NCBI GenBank assembly: GCA_947444055.1
Contig: CANEYR010000002.1
Location: forward strand, 1-64,000
Origin: Planctomycetota bacterium
GTDB taxonomy: Bacteria > Planctomycetota > UBA1135 > UBA2386
Direction: 5' to 3'
DNA: 64,000 bases
Of the stretch, positions 45,264-55,077 are shown in pieces (position 1 is the first letter of the stretch; each line of letters begins with the position of its first letter). The notes under the pieces are model-generated. The model saw only the letters and a list, made by a program, of their open reading frames with translations. It ran no database searches and was not told where the DNA came from. Made by a program: the position numbers and the translations under genes.

Positions 45264-46601
45264 TCAGGCCAATCGCAGCGGCGTTTGCTGACCGGAGTTC
45301 GCGATGGTTTGGATGTGACTGTGCACCTGCATCGCGCGCGCGACGCACTGGTCGCTGTTGTGGTACTCGTAGCGACCGAAGCGCCCAAACGTGATGTAGC
45401 CGCTGTCGTCAAACCACTTGCGAACTCGCGTGATGCGGCCTTGGAAGGCGTGGTTCTGGTCGATGTAGGCGAACTCGTTGTTGCACGCTTCCAGCAGCAC
45501 GACGTGTTCGGGGTGCAGGATGCCTGCCGACCCAAGCGCCTTCACCACGTCCTGCTGCCAGGCGCGGTCCGGATGAAGTTCACCCCGATGAGTCACTTCG
45601 GCAAGGAACGAGCCGTGACCAGCCGGCGCGTTGTGCGGGGAGTAATTGCTGAAGTAGGTGACGCGGTTGGTCGGGCCCTGCTCAGGGAACGGCAGGTAGA
45701 TCCAGCTCAACGGGGGCAGCGGTTCATCGAGCTTCACGCCGATCATCAGGTTGATCAGGGAGATAGGGCGCAGCGCTTGGATCTCGTGACGGATGTCGGC
45801 GGGAATGTCCGTGAAGGCGGCTTCGATCTGTGGCAACGGAACGGTGTTGACGACGAGGTCAAAGGCTTCGCCGTTGACGCGATAGCCAGCTGCCGATCGT
45901 TCGACGCGATCGACCGCGATCCCGCACTGCAGCTTGAAGCCACCGTTCCGCACGGTGCCGACCACCATGGCTTCGAAGCCACCGTGGCGCGGAAACCAGA
46001 ACACGGATTGGTGTGCGTAGCCCTGCGTGTCGAGCCCGACGGCGGACTTGACGATGTCCTCGATCGGCGCCTCGGGCACGCGACCAGCGACCCAGTCGCT
46101 GGCCATCGTGCGCAGGTCGCACTTCCAGATCTTCTCGTTGTACGGAACCATGAAGTGGCGGCCAAAGCCCGCACCCATGCGCCACTGGATCCAGTCGCCG
46201 AAGTTGCTCGGGCATGGCACACCGGCGCGCCGGTCCGCGAAGGCCTCGATGTAGCCAGCAAGGCAGTCGACGATCGCCTCCTTGGTCAGGTGGCCGACGC
46301 CGTTCTCGAACGGATAGGGCACCCAGCGATCGCGCCAGCGGATCTTCGTGTTGCGGACCGTGCGCACGGTGCCGGCCTCGCCGCCGCAGCGTTCGAGTTG
46401 CCAGTCGAGCACCTTCTTGTCCTTGGAGAACAAGATGTGGCCGCCGGCCTCATCGAACGTGAATTCGCCATAGCGGCGGCTCTTGCACAGACCGCCCGCA
46501 CGTTCGGACTTTTCGAGCACGGTGACGCTGTGGCCGTCCGCGGCGAGCATGCGGGCCAAGGCGACACCGGAAATGCCGCCGCCAAGAATGGCGATCTTCA
46601 C
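45264..46601 (-). CDS. FAD-dependent oxidoreductase, protoporphyrinogen-oxidase/UDP-galactopyranose-mutase-like
   Basis: The 445-residue protein opens with a Rossmann FAD motif (I-A-I-L-G-G-G-I-S-G-V-A-L-A-R-M-L) and the following E-K-S-E-R-A-G-G-L-C. Conserved elements include D-E-A-G-G-H-I-L-F-S and W-F-P-R-H-G-G-F-E-A-M. These fit the amine-oxidase superfamily, and the N-terminal part resembles UDP-galactopyranose mutase and related sugar-modifying flavoproteins. It probably acts on a sugar nucleotide or glycan precursor, but an amine or pigment substrate cannot be excluded. It is divergent from the MFS gene at 46690. Confidence 0.82.
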   Translation of the reverse strand: MKIAILGGGISGVALARMLAADGHSVTVLEKSERAGGLCKSRRYGEFTFDEAGGHILFSKDKKVLDWQLERCGGEAGTVRTVRNTKIRWRDRWVPYPFENGVGHLTKEAIVDCLAGYIEAFADRRAGVPCPSNFGDWIQWRMGAGFGRHFMVPYNEKIWKCDLRTMASDWVAGRVPEAPIEDIVKSAVGLDTQGYAHQSVFWFPRHGGFEAMVVGTVRNGGFKLQCGIAVDRVERSAAGYRVNGEAFDLVVNTVPLPQIEAAFTDIPADIRHEIQALRPISLINLMIGVKLDEPLPPLSWIYLPFPEQGPTNRVTYFSNYSPHNAPAGHGSFLAEVTHRGELHPDRAWQQDVVKALGSAGILHPEHVVLLEACNNEFAYIDQNHAFQGRITRVRKWFDDSGYITFGRFGRYEYHNSDQCVARAMQVHSHIQTIANSGQQTPLRLA

Positions 46602-46689
46602 GCGCGAGACTCCAACAGCGTTCGAGACACGAGGTGCGAGACTCTACAGCGGTCGGCAAGCCGAGGAAGAGTGCAGCGGGGAACTCCCG

Positions 46690-47919
46690 ATGGAATCGAT
46701 CCTGAGTCGAGACAACGTCGACAACGCGGGCGATGATCGTGTGCAATTGAGCGCGTCCGCCCCGCCATCGTCATGCCTCGCCGCACCCTCGCGTGAGCCT
46801 TTGGCGATCGCGGCCCTGGCGCTCGCCGCGTTCGCACTCAATCTCAACACCAGCGTACTCGGCGCGCTGCTGCCGTTCTTGCCGCCGCAGTTTGCCAGCC
46901 ATGCCATCGAGTTGCTGGCGGCAGCAGGTTTTGGCTCGGCGCTGGGAGCCTTGCTGCTGCCAGCCTTCACGCGCCGCGTCGGCCGACGGCAAGCTCTGCT
47001 GGGTGGCTTGCTCGTGTTCGTCGTCGTGAGCATGTTGCACTTGGTAGCGAGTTCGGTCTGGCTGCTGCTCAGCTTGCGCGCGCTTTCAGGAATCGCCGTG
47101 GGCGTCGCCTACGCCGCCGCGTCGGCACTGGCCACCGAGATCGTGCCGTATGCACGACGCGGGGCGGCGATGGGCTGGTTCACCGCCGGCATGTTCTTAG
47201 CGATTCCCGTGGGCATGCCGCTGTCGGTGCTGCTCGCCCGCGCCGGGCACTGGCAACTGATCTTCGCCGTGCAAGCGGCGATTGCGGCGATGGGTTGGTG
47301 GTGGGCGCAGCGCGCCTTGCCCCAAACCGCGACCAGCGACCCACACGTTCCGTATCGGGTGGTGCTGCGCAACGGGCCCGTACTCGCTGGACTGTTGGCG
47401 ACCGCCTTGCATGTAGGTTCGTTCTTCACCACCGTGCAGTTGGCGACGAAGTGGCTGCACGACACCGGGCTGGTGCCCCGCGATGCGCAAATGTGGTTGT
47501 GGGTGGGCCTCGGCTTGGCCTCCGTCGCTGGTAGCGCGCTGCTGGGGCGACTCAGCGACATGTTTGGCAAACGCAACTTCGTGTTGACGACGTCCGCCGT
47601 GCTGGTGGGTTGCTTCCTGCTACTCATTCAAGAGCCAGGACCGCTGCCAATGCTGGCCATCGGCGGGTTGCTGGCGGTCGCGGCGGCAGCCCGCACCGGG
47701 CCGCTGCAGGCGCTGGTTTCGGGGGCGGTGCCGAGGGAGCAACTGACCACATTGATGGCCATGCGCGGCTGCGCGATGCAAGTCGGCGTCGGCACGTTCG
47801 CGATGGCGGCCGCTCCCCTGGCGGACCGCCTAGGTTTCCACGGCGTGTTGTTCTTGGCGGCTGCCTGCCAAGCCGCTTCGTATGTAGCAATTCGCCTGTG
47901 GGTGCGCGAAGGCAAGTAA
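46690..47919 (+). CDS. MFS-family transporter
   Basis: The ATG at 46690 follows GCGGGGA and gives 409 residues; a longer frame to 46483 is antisense to the flavoprotein gene. After about 35 hydrophilic residues there are 12 hydrophobic segments. The loop G-S-A-L-G-A-L-L-L-P-A-F-T-R-R-V-G-R-R-Q (between helices 2 and 3) and G-R-L-S-D-M-F-G-K-R-N in the second half match the MFS signature G-x-x-x-D-R-x-G-R-R. Proteins of this kind are usually proton-coupled exporters of drugs, sugars or metabolites. The substrate is unknown. Confidence 0.88.
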   Translation: MESILSRDNVDNAGDDRVQLSASAPPSSCLAAPSREPLAIAALALAAFALNLNTSVLGALLPFLPPQFASHAIELLAAAGFGSALGALLLPAFTRRVGRRQALLGGLLVFVVVSMLHLVASSVWLLLSLRALSGIAVGVAYAAASALATEIVPYARRGAAMGWFTAGMFLAIPVGMPLSVLLARAGHWQLIFAVQAAIAAMGWWWAQRALPQTATSDPHVPYRVVLRNGPVLAGLLATALHVGSFFTTVQLATKWLHDTGLVPRDAQMWLWVGLGLASVAGSALLGRLSDMFGKRNFVLTTSAVLVGCFLLLIQEPGPLPMLAIGGLLAVAAAARTGPLQALVSGAVPREQLTTLMAMRGCAMQVGVGTFAMAAAPLADRLGFHGVLFLAAACQAASYVAIRLWVREGK

Positions 47920-48002
47920 CGGCGCGATCATCAACAGATTGTATTGGTGGCTGGCCACGAGGCGCCTTCGTCTGCGCTCGCTGCGACTTTTCCGGTTCCT
48001 GC

Positions 48003-49091
48003 ATGCATCGATCATCCATCGCCCTTTCTTTCGCCGCCTTCACTCTTCTGGCTGGTTGCCGCACCCATTACAGCCAGTACTACCTCGGCTCTGACGACTA
48101 CGTGTTGGCGAGCCGGGACGGTCCGGGCGACCGGAAGGAGAGTTACCGGTTGGAAGTGCGCGGCGACAACTGCTCGCTGCGGGTGGCGACCGAGTACGAG
48201 CGCGAGCGGCCGTTCCTCGGGCTGAAGTTGACGGAGTTGGACAAGGGGCAAGCCGAGCGACGCGGGGTCAAGCCGTACAGCGGCCTGCTGGTGAAGGGCG
48301 TCTACCCGAAGTCGAGTGCGGAAGAGGGCGGTGTGCTGGCTGGTGACGTGCTGCTGAAACTCGACACGCGCGAGACGGTGTACCTGCCGCAGGTGACCGA
48401 GATCGAGGGTGTGTTGCGCAGCGAGCAGATGGTCACAGCGAAGGTGTTGCGTGGCCAGGAGCAGCTCGACCTGCCGCTCGCGACCAAGCTGTTGAAGGAG
48501 CGCGTCACCGACCAAGAAGAAGTGCCGCTGGTGGTGCCCAAGCACGAGCATCGTCCGTACGCGGGTGTCACGTTGCGCGGCATTCCGGCGGTCTGGTGCG
48601 AGAAGATCTTTGGCACGGCGCGCCAGGCTGTGGTCGTGGCGAATGTCCAAGTTGGATCGCCGGCCTGGGTCGCAGGTTTGCGCGGCGGCGATGTCATCGA
48701 CACCGTGGACGGTGCGCCGGTGCCGGACGTGCAAAGTTTGGCCGCGCGCATTGCTACCGGCGGCGAAGCGGGGCAGGCGATGACGTTTGGTGTGCGGCGC
48801 GGTGCCGGCCCACTGCACGAAGGCGCGGTTGCCCTTGAGGATTACAGCAGGGAAGCCAACGCTTGGTTCCCGCTCGTGTTCCACCTCCAGAGTGGGACCT
48901 ATGAGGACCGCTGGTCGATTGGCCCGTTCGGTCTCTTGATGAGCAACCGCAACACCTACATCCCCAACACCTCGACGCGGCGCGTGCAGACGCGCAACGT
49001 GTTCAACGCGGTACTCGGGCTGTTCCGCGTCGAAACGAACCCTGAAGAGACGGAGGTGCGGTTGTTGTGGGTGATCCGATTCGACACGTGA
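48003..49091 (+). CDS. PDZ-domain lipoprotein
   Basis: The ATG at 48003 begins a lipoprotein signal ending L-L-A-G-C (Cys 19), giving 362 residues. An upstream open frame to 47610 overlaps the MFS gene and was rejected. A PDZ-like domain spans about 95-165 (L-L-V-K-G-V-Y-P-K-S-S-A-E-E-G-G-V-L-A-G-D-V-L-L-K-L) and another about 185-270 (V-G-S-P-A-W-V-A-G-L-R-G-G-D-V-I-D-T-V-D-G). No protease catalytic motif is present, so it is probably a binding or scaffold protein in the envelope, like the PDZ parts of HtrA. Confidence 0.82.
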   Translation: MHRSSIALSFAAFTLLAGCRTHYSQYYLGSDDYVLASRDGPGDRKESYRLEVRGDNCSLRVATEYERERPFLGLKLTELDKGQAERRGVKPYSGLLVKGVYPKSSAEEGGVLAGDVLLKLDTRETVYLPQVTEIEGVLRSEQMVTAKVLRGQEQLDLPLATKLLKERVTDQEEVPLVVPKHEHRPYAGVTLRGIPAVWCEKIFGTARQAVVVANVQVGSPAWVAGLRGGDVIDTVDGAPVPDVQSLAARIATGGEAGQAMTFGVRRGAGPLHEGAVALEDYSREANAWFPLVFHLQSGTYEDRWSIGPFGLLMSNRNTYIPNTSTRRVQTRNVFNAVLGLFRVETNPEETEVRLLWVIRFDT

Positions 49092-49113
49092 ACGGCGCGG
49101 ATACGAGCCGCGA

Positions 49114-49953
49114 TCACTTCTGGCAGCCGGCGCACCAATAGGTGCTGCGCCCCGCATCGACCGCTCGCTTGATGAGGTGACTGCAGCGTCGGCACGGCTC
49201 GCCGACGCGCTCATACACGGCGAGCTCGCGCGCGAAAAAACCGGCGTGTTCATCGACGCCGACGTAGTCGCGGAACGACGTGCCGCCGGCCGTGATCGCG
49301 GCCCGTAGCACTTCCTGCACGCCGATTGCCAACGCGGTGCATTCGTGGCGCGTCAGCGTCTTGGCGGCACGCCGAGGGCGCACGTGGGCACGCCAACACG
49401 CCTCGCTGGCGTAGATGTTGCCGACGCCGACCAGGACGTGGCTGTCCATCAGCAGGGACTTGATGGCGGCGGTGCGCGCGCGGCTGAAGCGGTGCAAGAA
49501 GGCGCCGTCAAAAGCCGCTTCCAAGGGTTCTTGGCCGAGGTCGACGAGTCGCGGATGGCTGGTGAATTGCGACCTGGGGACGACATCGAGGGCGCCAAAC
49601 CGCCGCGGGTCGATGAAGCGCATCAGCCGGTCACCAAAGTCCATTCGCCAGTGTTCATGCGTTCGGTAAGGGGGGCGCTCGGCAGTGGCGGTCGTCGCCT
49701 CGACGAGCACGCGGCCGGTCATGCCGAGGTGGATGAGGGCCGCTGGCGCGTCCGTCCCGTCAAAGTGCACCAGCAGGTACTTCGATCGGCGTGTCACCGC
49801 GGTGCAGCAACGACCGGTCAGTTGCTGCAAGGCAGCCTTCGGCATCGGCCAACGCAAGTCGTCGCGCGTCAGGTGGACAGCGAGCAGGCGGCGACCCAGC
49901 AAGTGGGGCTCGGCGCCGGCGCGCACGGTTTCGACCTCTGGCAGTTCGGGCAC
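49114..49953 (-). CDS. mutM: Formamidopyrimidine-DNA glycosylase
   Basis: The start GTG (49951-49953) is chosen because mature Fpg must begin at P-E-L-P-E-V-E, where the N-terminal Pro is the catalytic nucleophile after Met removal. The 279-residue protein has the other conserved parts: Y-L-L-V-H-F-D, H-L-G-M-T-G, V-G-N-I-Y-A-S-E-A (helix-two-turn-helix) and a C-terminal zinc finger C-R-R-C...W-C-A-G-C-Q. It removes 8-oxoguanine and ring-opened purines from DNA and cuts the strand. An unneeded N-terminal frame extension exists. It is divergent from the epimerase gene at 50051. Confidence 0.95.
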   Translation of the reverse strand: MPELPEVETVRAGAEPHLLGRRLLAVHLTRDDLRWPMPKAALQQLTGRCCTAVTRRSKYLLVHFDGTDAPAALIHLGMTGRVLVEATTATAERPPYRTHEHWRMDFGDRLMRFIDPRRFGALDVVPRSQFTSHPRLVDLGQEPLEAAFDGAFLHRFSRARTAAIKSLLMDSHVLVGVGNIYASEACWRAHVRPRRAAKTLTRHECTALAIGVQEVLRAAITAGGTSFRDYVGVDEHAGFFARELAVYERVGEPCRRCSHLIKRAVDAGRSTYWCAGCQK

Positions 49954-50050
49954 AAGACGTTGTGAGTTGGCGAGTTCGCGACCCTGGGTGCTGCGGTCTC
50001 GCAGCGACCTCGTTAGCATGCCCCGCCGATCGACGCCAACCAACTGCGCC

Positions 50051-50473
50051 ATGCCACCCGAACCACCTATTGAGGGCCTGCACCACATCGGCATTGCGGT
50101 GCGATCCATCGCGGAAGCGCTGCCTCGTTGGCTCAGCTTTGGGCTTGTCTTGAAGGCGCTTGATGACGTGCCGGACGAGAAGGTCCGCGTGGCGGTATTG
50201 ATGGCGGGCACAACGCGCATCGAGCTGATCGAGCCGATGAACCCCGAGTCGCCCGTCCAGGCCTTCTTGGACAAGCGCGGCCCAGGCATCCACCACCTCG
50301 CGTTCCAAGTCGGCAATTGCCAGCACAAGATCGACGCTATGGCGGCCGCCGGTGCCCCGATGCTCAACAAGGTGCCCAACCATGGCGCCCACGACTGCAA
50401 AGTCGCCTTCGTGCACCCAAAGCACCTCGGCGGTGTGCTGGCCGAACTCGTCGAGGATCCGCACCATGACTGA
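50051..50473 (+). CDS. mce: Methylmalonyl-CoA epimerase
   Basis: The ATG at 50051 gives 140 residues. The glyoxalase-fold protein has [29 protein letters not shown] and the end [10 protein letters not shown], matching methylmalonyl-CoA epimerases. The two His and Glu bind cobalt or zinc. It equilibrates the two methylmalonyl-CoA isomers in propionate metabolism. The start of the carboxyltransferase gene overlaps its end by eight bases. Confidence 0.92.
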   Translation: MPPEPPIEGLHHIGIAVRSIAEALPRWLSFGLVLKALDDVPDEKVRVAVLMAGTTRIELIEPMNPESPVQAFLDKRGPGIHHLAFQVGNCQHKIDAMAAAGAPMLNKVPNHGAHDCKVAFVHPKHLGGVLAELVEDPHHD

Positions 50474-52016
50474 CCCGTTGAAGAAGCTGCAGGAACTGCG
50501 CGAACGTTCGCTGCAGGGCGGTGGCGCCGATCGCATCGCTGCCCAACACGAGAAGGGCAAGCTGACCGCGCGCGAGCGCATCGACTTGCTCGTCGACCCC
50601 GGCACGTTCGTCGAGATCGATCGGTTCGTGACGCATCGCTGTCGCGACTTCGGCATGGATGCCGACAAGAACCAGATCCTCGGCGACGGTGTTGTCACCG
50701 GCAGCGGCCGCATCGATGGGCGGCCGGTGTTTCTCTACGCACAGGACTTCACGGTGTTCGGCGGCAGCCTGTCCGAGACGCACGCTGCGAAGATCTGCAA
50801 GGTGATGGACATGTCGGTGAAGATGGGCGTGCCCATGGTCGGCCTGTGCGACTCCGGCGGCGCGCGCATTCAGGAAGGTGTCACGTCGCTCGGCGGCTAT
50901 GCCGACATCTTCCTGCGCAACACCTTGGCGAGCGGCGTGGTGCCGCAAATCAGCGCCATCATGGGCCCGTGCGCGGGCGGTGCGGTCTACTCGCCGGCGA
51001 TCACGGATTTCATCCTGATGGTCGAAGGCACGAGCTTCATGCACATCACCGGTCCGGATGTGGTGAAGACGGTGACGCACGAGGACACGACGAGCGAAGA
51101 ACTCGGCGGCGCGCGCGTGCACAGCGAAGTTTCAGGTGTGGCGCACTTCACGGCTCCCGATGACGCGACGTGTCTTGTGCAGGTGCGCGAACTGCTCTCC
51201 TACTTGCCGCTCAACAACGGCGAGGACCCGCCGTTCCGCGCCACCGATGACGATCCCAATCGCATGGATGCCGCGCTCGACACGATCGTGCCGCCATCCG
51301 CGGACCAGCCCTACGACATCCGCCATGTCGTCAAGATGATCGTCGACCACGGCAAGTTCTTCGAAGTGCATTCGCGCTTCGCCAAGAACATCGTCGTTGG
51401 CTTCTCGCGTTTGGGCGGGCGCGTCGTTGGCATCGTTGGCAACCAGCCCAATCACTTGGCGGGTGTGCTCGACATTCGCGCCAGCCTCAAGGGGGCACGC
51501 TTCATTCGTTTCTGCGACGCGTTCAACATCCCCTTGGTGACGTTCGAGGACGTGCCTGGATTCTTGCCCGGCAAGGACCAGGAGTGGAGCGGCATCATCA
51601 CGCACGGCGCCAAGTTGCTTTATGCGTACTGCGAGGCGACCGTACCCAAGCTCACCGTGATCACTCGCAAGTCGTACGGCGGCGCCTACACGGTGATGAG
51701 CAGCAAGCACATCCGCTCGGATTTCAACCTGGCGTGGCCGACGGCGGAGATCGCTGTGATGGGTGCTGAGGGGGCCGCCAAGATCGTGTTCCGCCGTGAG
51801 ATTCAGGCGGCCAAGGATCCGAAGGCGGAGGAACAGCGACTGGTCGCCGACTACAAGGCGAAGTTCGCCAATCCCTATCAGGCGGCTGCTCGGGGGTACG
51901 TCGATGACGTCATCGAACCGCGGCGAACGCGCCCCATGCTGATTCAGGCGCTTGAGCTACTGCGCAGCAAGCGCGACAGCAATCCCCCCAAGAAGCACGG
52001 CAACATCCCGCTCTAG
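50466..52016 (+). CDS. pccB: Propionyl-CoA/acyl-CoA carboxylase beta subunit (carboxyltransferase)
   Basis: The ATG at 50466 gives 516 residues, the family length. Conserved parts are [47 protein letters not shown] and [10 protein letters not shown] in the C-terminal half. This carboxyltransferase moves carboxylate from biotin to propionyl-CoA (or a related acyl-CoA). It is coupled to the epimerase, making a propionate module. The biotin carboxylase and carrier genes lie 3 kb downstream rather than next to it. Confidence 0.94.
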   Translation: MTDPLKKLQELRERSLQGGGADRIAAQHEKGKLTARERIDLLVDPGTFVEIDRFVTHRCRDFGMDADKNQILGDGVVTGSGRIDGRPVFLYAQDFTVFGGSLSETHAAKICKVMDMSVKMGVPMVGLCDSGGARIQEGVTSLGGYADIFLRNTLASGVVPQISAIMGPCAGGAVYSPAITDFILMVEGTSFMHITGPDVVKTVTHEDTTSEELGGARVHSEVSGVAHFTAPDDATCLVQVRELLSYLPLNNGEDPPFRATDDDPNRMDAALDTIVPPSADQPYDIRHVVKMIVDHGKFFEVHSRFAKNIVVGFSRLGGRVVGIVGNQPNHLAGVLDIRASLKGARFIRFCDAFNIPLVTFEDVPGFLPGKDQEWSGIITHGAKLLYAYCEATVPKLTVITRKSYGGAYTVMSSKHIRSDFNLAWPTAEIAVMGAEGAAKIVFRREIQAAKDPKAEEQRLVADYKAKFANPYQAAARGYVDDVIEPRRTRPMLIQALELLRSKRDSNPPKKHGNIPL

Positions 52017-52038
52017 CCGCTACCGGCTAGCTAGCGGC
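52016..52038. terminator. Hairpin between convergent genes
   Basis: GCCGCTA (52016-52022) and TAGCGGC (52032-52038) form a 7-base perfect stem with a 9-base loop, between the pccB stop and the stop of the gene at 52042. It is a likely weak bidirectional terminator, with no T-run. Confidence 0.4.
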
Positions 52039-52041
52039 AAC

Positions 52042-53643
52042 CTAGAGTTTGTCGACCCAGGCGCGCAGTTCCTTGTCGAGCGCTTCGAGGTCGACCGTCG
52101 CAAAGGCTTTGTCGATTGCCTGCGAGAGGATTTCCGCGACCTTGCGCGAGTCAGCAAAGTCGATGATGCGTACGCCAGGGATGCCGGGGATCGGTTCGCC
52201 GCGCGTCGGGTCGTCGCCTTCGCCTTCCTTCTTCTTGGAACGGAACGCCGTGACGTTGTCGGCCAAGTAGTTGAAGTAGGTCTCGAGGGCTTGCTTGTGC
52301 GCCTTGTTCTTGCTGACGCTGCGCAGGTAGTAGATCAGCGCCCAGCCCTGTGAGTACTTGAGGCCGGCGTTGTTGTAGTACTCGCTCTGCTCGTAGCGCA
52401 GCAAGCTGCGCAGCGGGATCAGGTCGTTGCCGGTGCGCATGTGGTCCTTCAGGAAGCGCACGCGCCACTCGAAGACCTTGGTGTCGCTGATGCCGCCGCC
52501 CGACACGACGAGTCCGGCGAAGTAGTCGCCGTGGCCTTCGTTGAACCACGAGTGTGGTGACACGTCGCCGACGGCGAAGTGGATGTACTGGTGGAAGCCC
52601 TCGTGGTACATCACCGACTTGCAATCGCTCTGCGACTTTGAGGCTGACATGTCGTCGAATTTCTCGAACAGCACCAGCTCGCCCTTGCTCGGCGAGAAGT
52701 AGCCAGCACTGCCGCCTGGGCCGCCGAACTGGTGGTATTCGGACTGGGTCGCAAATACGCGCACCGGGTTGAGCGGGATCTTGCTGTTGCGCGGCTTGAA
52801 GTTCGGCACGTAGACCTTCTCGCGAACGACCTCGAGCTCCTTCGCCAGCTTCTCAACGAACTGGCGGTTGGCGTTGCTAAGGAAGACGTAGTACTTGGTG
52901 TCGACGGCGAACCAACCTGGCTTGCCCGCCACGCCGGCCTTGAGTGCGGCGCGCTTTTCTTCACCCTCCAGTTTGCTCGGGTCCTTGCGGTTGGCGGCAG
53001 CGACCTCGGGGTTGACGTTGGCGGTGACCTCAAAGGTCTGGATGCTCTTGAGGTACATGTCGCGCCACGTCTTTCGGTAGGTCTCTTCGAAGCAGGTGTA
53101 GACGACGGCCCATTCGACGCCGAGGTGGCGGAAGGCGCCGATCGTGATGTGGCTTGCACTCGCGCCGAATTCGAACAAGTCCCCCTGCATCTTGCCCTTC
53201 AGCGGCGTGCGCACCCAACGCTTGGAGGCGCCGTCGTAGGTCGACTCGATCCATTCTTCGAGCGTCTTGGGGTCGAACTTGGAGGCGAGCGACGCTGGCA
53301 GCGGCGTGCCTTCATTGCTGCCACCTGAAGGAGTGCCGCCCGCAGGCGTCTCGACCTGCAGCTGGATGCGCAGGATCTTGAGCTCACAGTGCTGGCCGGA
53401 GCGGAACATCTCGTAGTTGCCGCGCTTCTCGAACTCGTCCAGAGCGAGCTTCCAGCGGCCCACCGATAGCCGATCTTCTTGGTCGGGCGGCATGCTGTTC
53501 CAGCCCTTCAGGGGGCGGATCTGGTATCCCCAGTCCTTGGCTTTGAACTCCTTGTCGAGTTCGATCTTGACCTGGGCGACCGCCGGTGGGGCCAGCACGC
53601 TGAGGGCAAGGAACAACAGACCGGTGAATGAGGGGACGTTCAT
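52042..53643 (-). CDS. Secreted gluzincin-like metallopeptidase, DUF1570-like
   Basis: The 533-residue protein has a signal peptide (L-L-F-L-A-L-S-V-L-A-P-P-A-V-A-Q) and a long N-terminal region of unknown fold. Near residue 346 is H-E-G-F-H (HExxH) in V-M-Y-H-E-G-F-H-Q-Y-I-H-F, followed about 15 residues on by W-F-N-E-G-H-G-D-Y-F, whose Glu would be the third zinc ligand. This spacing fits gluzincin-type peptidases and DUF1570 proteins of planctomycetes. The C-terminal region (about 420-533) is helical. It is expected in the periplasm or outside the cell. The substrate is unknown. Confidence 0.8.
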   Translation of the reverse strand: MNVPSFTGLLFLALSVLAPPAVAQVKIELDKEFKAKDWGYQIRPLKGWNSMPPDQEDRLSVGRWKLALDEFEKRGNYEMFRSGQHCELKILRIQLQVETPAGGTPSGGSNEGTPLPASLASKFDPKTLEEWIESTYDGASKRWVRTPLKGKMQGDLFEFGASASHITIGAFRHLGVEWAVVYTCFEETYRKTWRDMYLKSIQTFEVTANVNPEVAAANRKDPSKLEGEEKRAALKAGVAGKPGWFAVDTKYYVFLSNANRQFVEKLAKELEVVREKVYVPNFKPRNSKIPLNPVRVFATQSEYHQFGGPGGSAGYFSPSKGELVLFEKFDDMSASKSQSDCKSVMYHEGFHQYIHFAVGDVSPHSWFNEGHGDYFAGLVVSGGGISDTKVFEWRVRFLKDHMRTGNDLIPLRSLLRYEQSEYYNNAGLKYSQGWALIYYLRSVSKNKAHKQALETYFNYLADNVTAFRSKKKEGEGDDPTRGEPIPGIPGVRIIDFADSRKVAEILSQAIDKAFATVDLEALDKELRAWVDKL

Positions 53644-53870
53644 TTCGGGGGCTTCCCAATCCTGGGGACTTCGAAGGGCAAAACTGCGATGCGCCTAGCA
53701 GACAACGCAAGCGCGCATTGTGGACGTCCAGGACGCTCAACCGTCTCCAGAAGTTCATGCTTCACGGTGTTTTCCACCGTTGTTACTGGGACGTCACAAG
53801 AATGCTCTGGGTGGCGTCCGGAAATCGGAGGGTGGCGGGGCAAGTTGCCGACTCCTTGGCCGCCGATTCA

Positions 53871-54947
53871 TCAAACCAAGTCGATGGTGCGGCCTTCGCG
53901 TGCGGCGCGGTCGGCCGCGAGTACGACGCGCAGGCTGGCGACGGCGTCGTCGAGGTGGTCCGTGAGGTCGATGTCTTCGCGGATGGCGCGCAGCAGGAAC
54001 TGCTGCTCGCGGCGGCATAGCGTGTCGTGGTCAGGTTCATCCGCTGTGTCGAGCCATTCGTCGGCGCGCAAGAACTGATCGGCCGCGTCTCGTTGCTGCC
54101 AATGCAGCCGCAGCGAGTTGGTCTTGGTGTGAGCGCCGACTTCCGAACTGCCGCTGGCTCGTTCGCCCGTGCGGTCGACGATCGAAACGCAGCCCTTGGG
54201 GCCGACGACGTCTTTCACGAAGTAGGCAACCTCACTCATCATTGGCCCCCAACCGGCCTCGTACCAGCCGACCGACCCGTCGGCGAAGGTCACTTGCAGT
54301 TGGCCATAGTTGTACATGCCGGGCTTGAGCTCGTCGGAGAGCCGGGCCTGGATGGCACTGACGCGCACCGGCTGGCTGCGCGTCATCTGGCACATCACGT
54401 CGACGTAATGAACGCCGCAGTCGACGATCGGCGACATCGAGTTCATCAGCGCCTTGTGGGTGAGCCAGTCCTTGCCGCGACTCTGCTGGTTGAGGTTCAT
54501 GCGCATGACGAGCGGTTTGCCGAGCGTGCGCGCAACTTCGATGAACTTCTGCCACGCCGGGTGAACGCGCAGGATGTAGCCGACGACAACTTTGCGCCGG
54601 TGTTCCTTCGCCAAGTCGACGATCGACTGCGCCTCGGCGACCGTTTCGGCTAGCGGCTTTTCGACGAACACATGCGAACCACCGCGCAATGCGGTGCGCG
54701 CGATGGCCGCGTGGCTGTCTGGATACGTGTTGATCGAGACCACGTCGGGGCGTGTGGCCGCGTAAGCCTGTTCGAAATCCGCGAAGGTGGTGACACCGCC
54801 CAGTTCGCGGCTCAGTCGCTCGCGCGAGTCGGCGCCGCGCGCGACCAGGCCGACGATGTGGAAATCGTTGGCGAGATGGTGGTAGGCCCGCGCATGCGAG
54901 GTGCCCATGTTGCCGCAGCCGACGACGAGAACGCGCAGTTGGGTCAT
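53871..54947 (-). CDS. Gfo/Idh/MocA-family oxidoreductase
   Basis: The ATG at 54945-54947 is preceded by AAAGGACGG and gives 358 residues. The NAD(P) fold begins V-L-V-V-G-C-G-N-M-G-T-S-H-A-R-A, and the family motif F-V-E-K-P-L-A (about 95) carries the conserved E-K-P. A D-C-G-V-H-Y-V-D segment (about 175) holds the Asp/His of the catalytic site. These enzymes oxidise or reduce sugars or cyclitols with NAD(P). The specific substrate is unknown. It interrupts the carboxylase gene set. Confidence 0.9.
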   Translation of the reverse strand: MTQLRVLVVGCGNMGTSHARAYHHLANDFHIVGLVARGADSRERLSRELGGVTTFADFEQAYAATRPDVVSINTYPDSHAAIARTALRGGSHVFVEKPLAETVAEAQSIVDLAKEHRRKVVVGYILRVHPAWQKFIEVARTLGKPLVMRMNLNQQSRGKDWLTHKALMNSMSPIVDCGVHYVDVMCQMTRSQPVRVSAIQARLSDELKPGMYNYGQLQVTFADGSVGWYEAGWGPMMSEVAYFVKDVVGPKGCVSIVDRTGERASGSSEVGAHTKTNSLRLHWQQRDAADQFLRADEWLDTADEPDHDTLCRREQQFLLRAIREDIDLTDHLDDAVASLRVVLAADRAAREGRTIDLV

Positions 54948-55037
54948 GTCACCGTCCTTTCTACTCGTGAGGTGTCGCCCGTGGCCAGCGTGCGGGATCG
55001 CCGATCGCACGATCCAGCCGAACCCAGTTGCCCGGCG

Positions 55038-55065
55038 TTGGATCCCCGTTGCGATTCGCTACCGT
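55038..55065 (+). promoter_or_regulatory. Candidate promoter for the biotin carboxylase operon
   Basis: TTGGAT (55038-55043) and TACCGT (55060-55065) are spaced by 16 bases, with the same GCTACCGT string as before fusA. It lies 12 bases before the ATG at 55078. Confidence 0.35.
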
Positions 55066-55077
55066 GGCGTGCCCTCC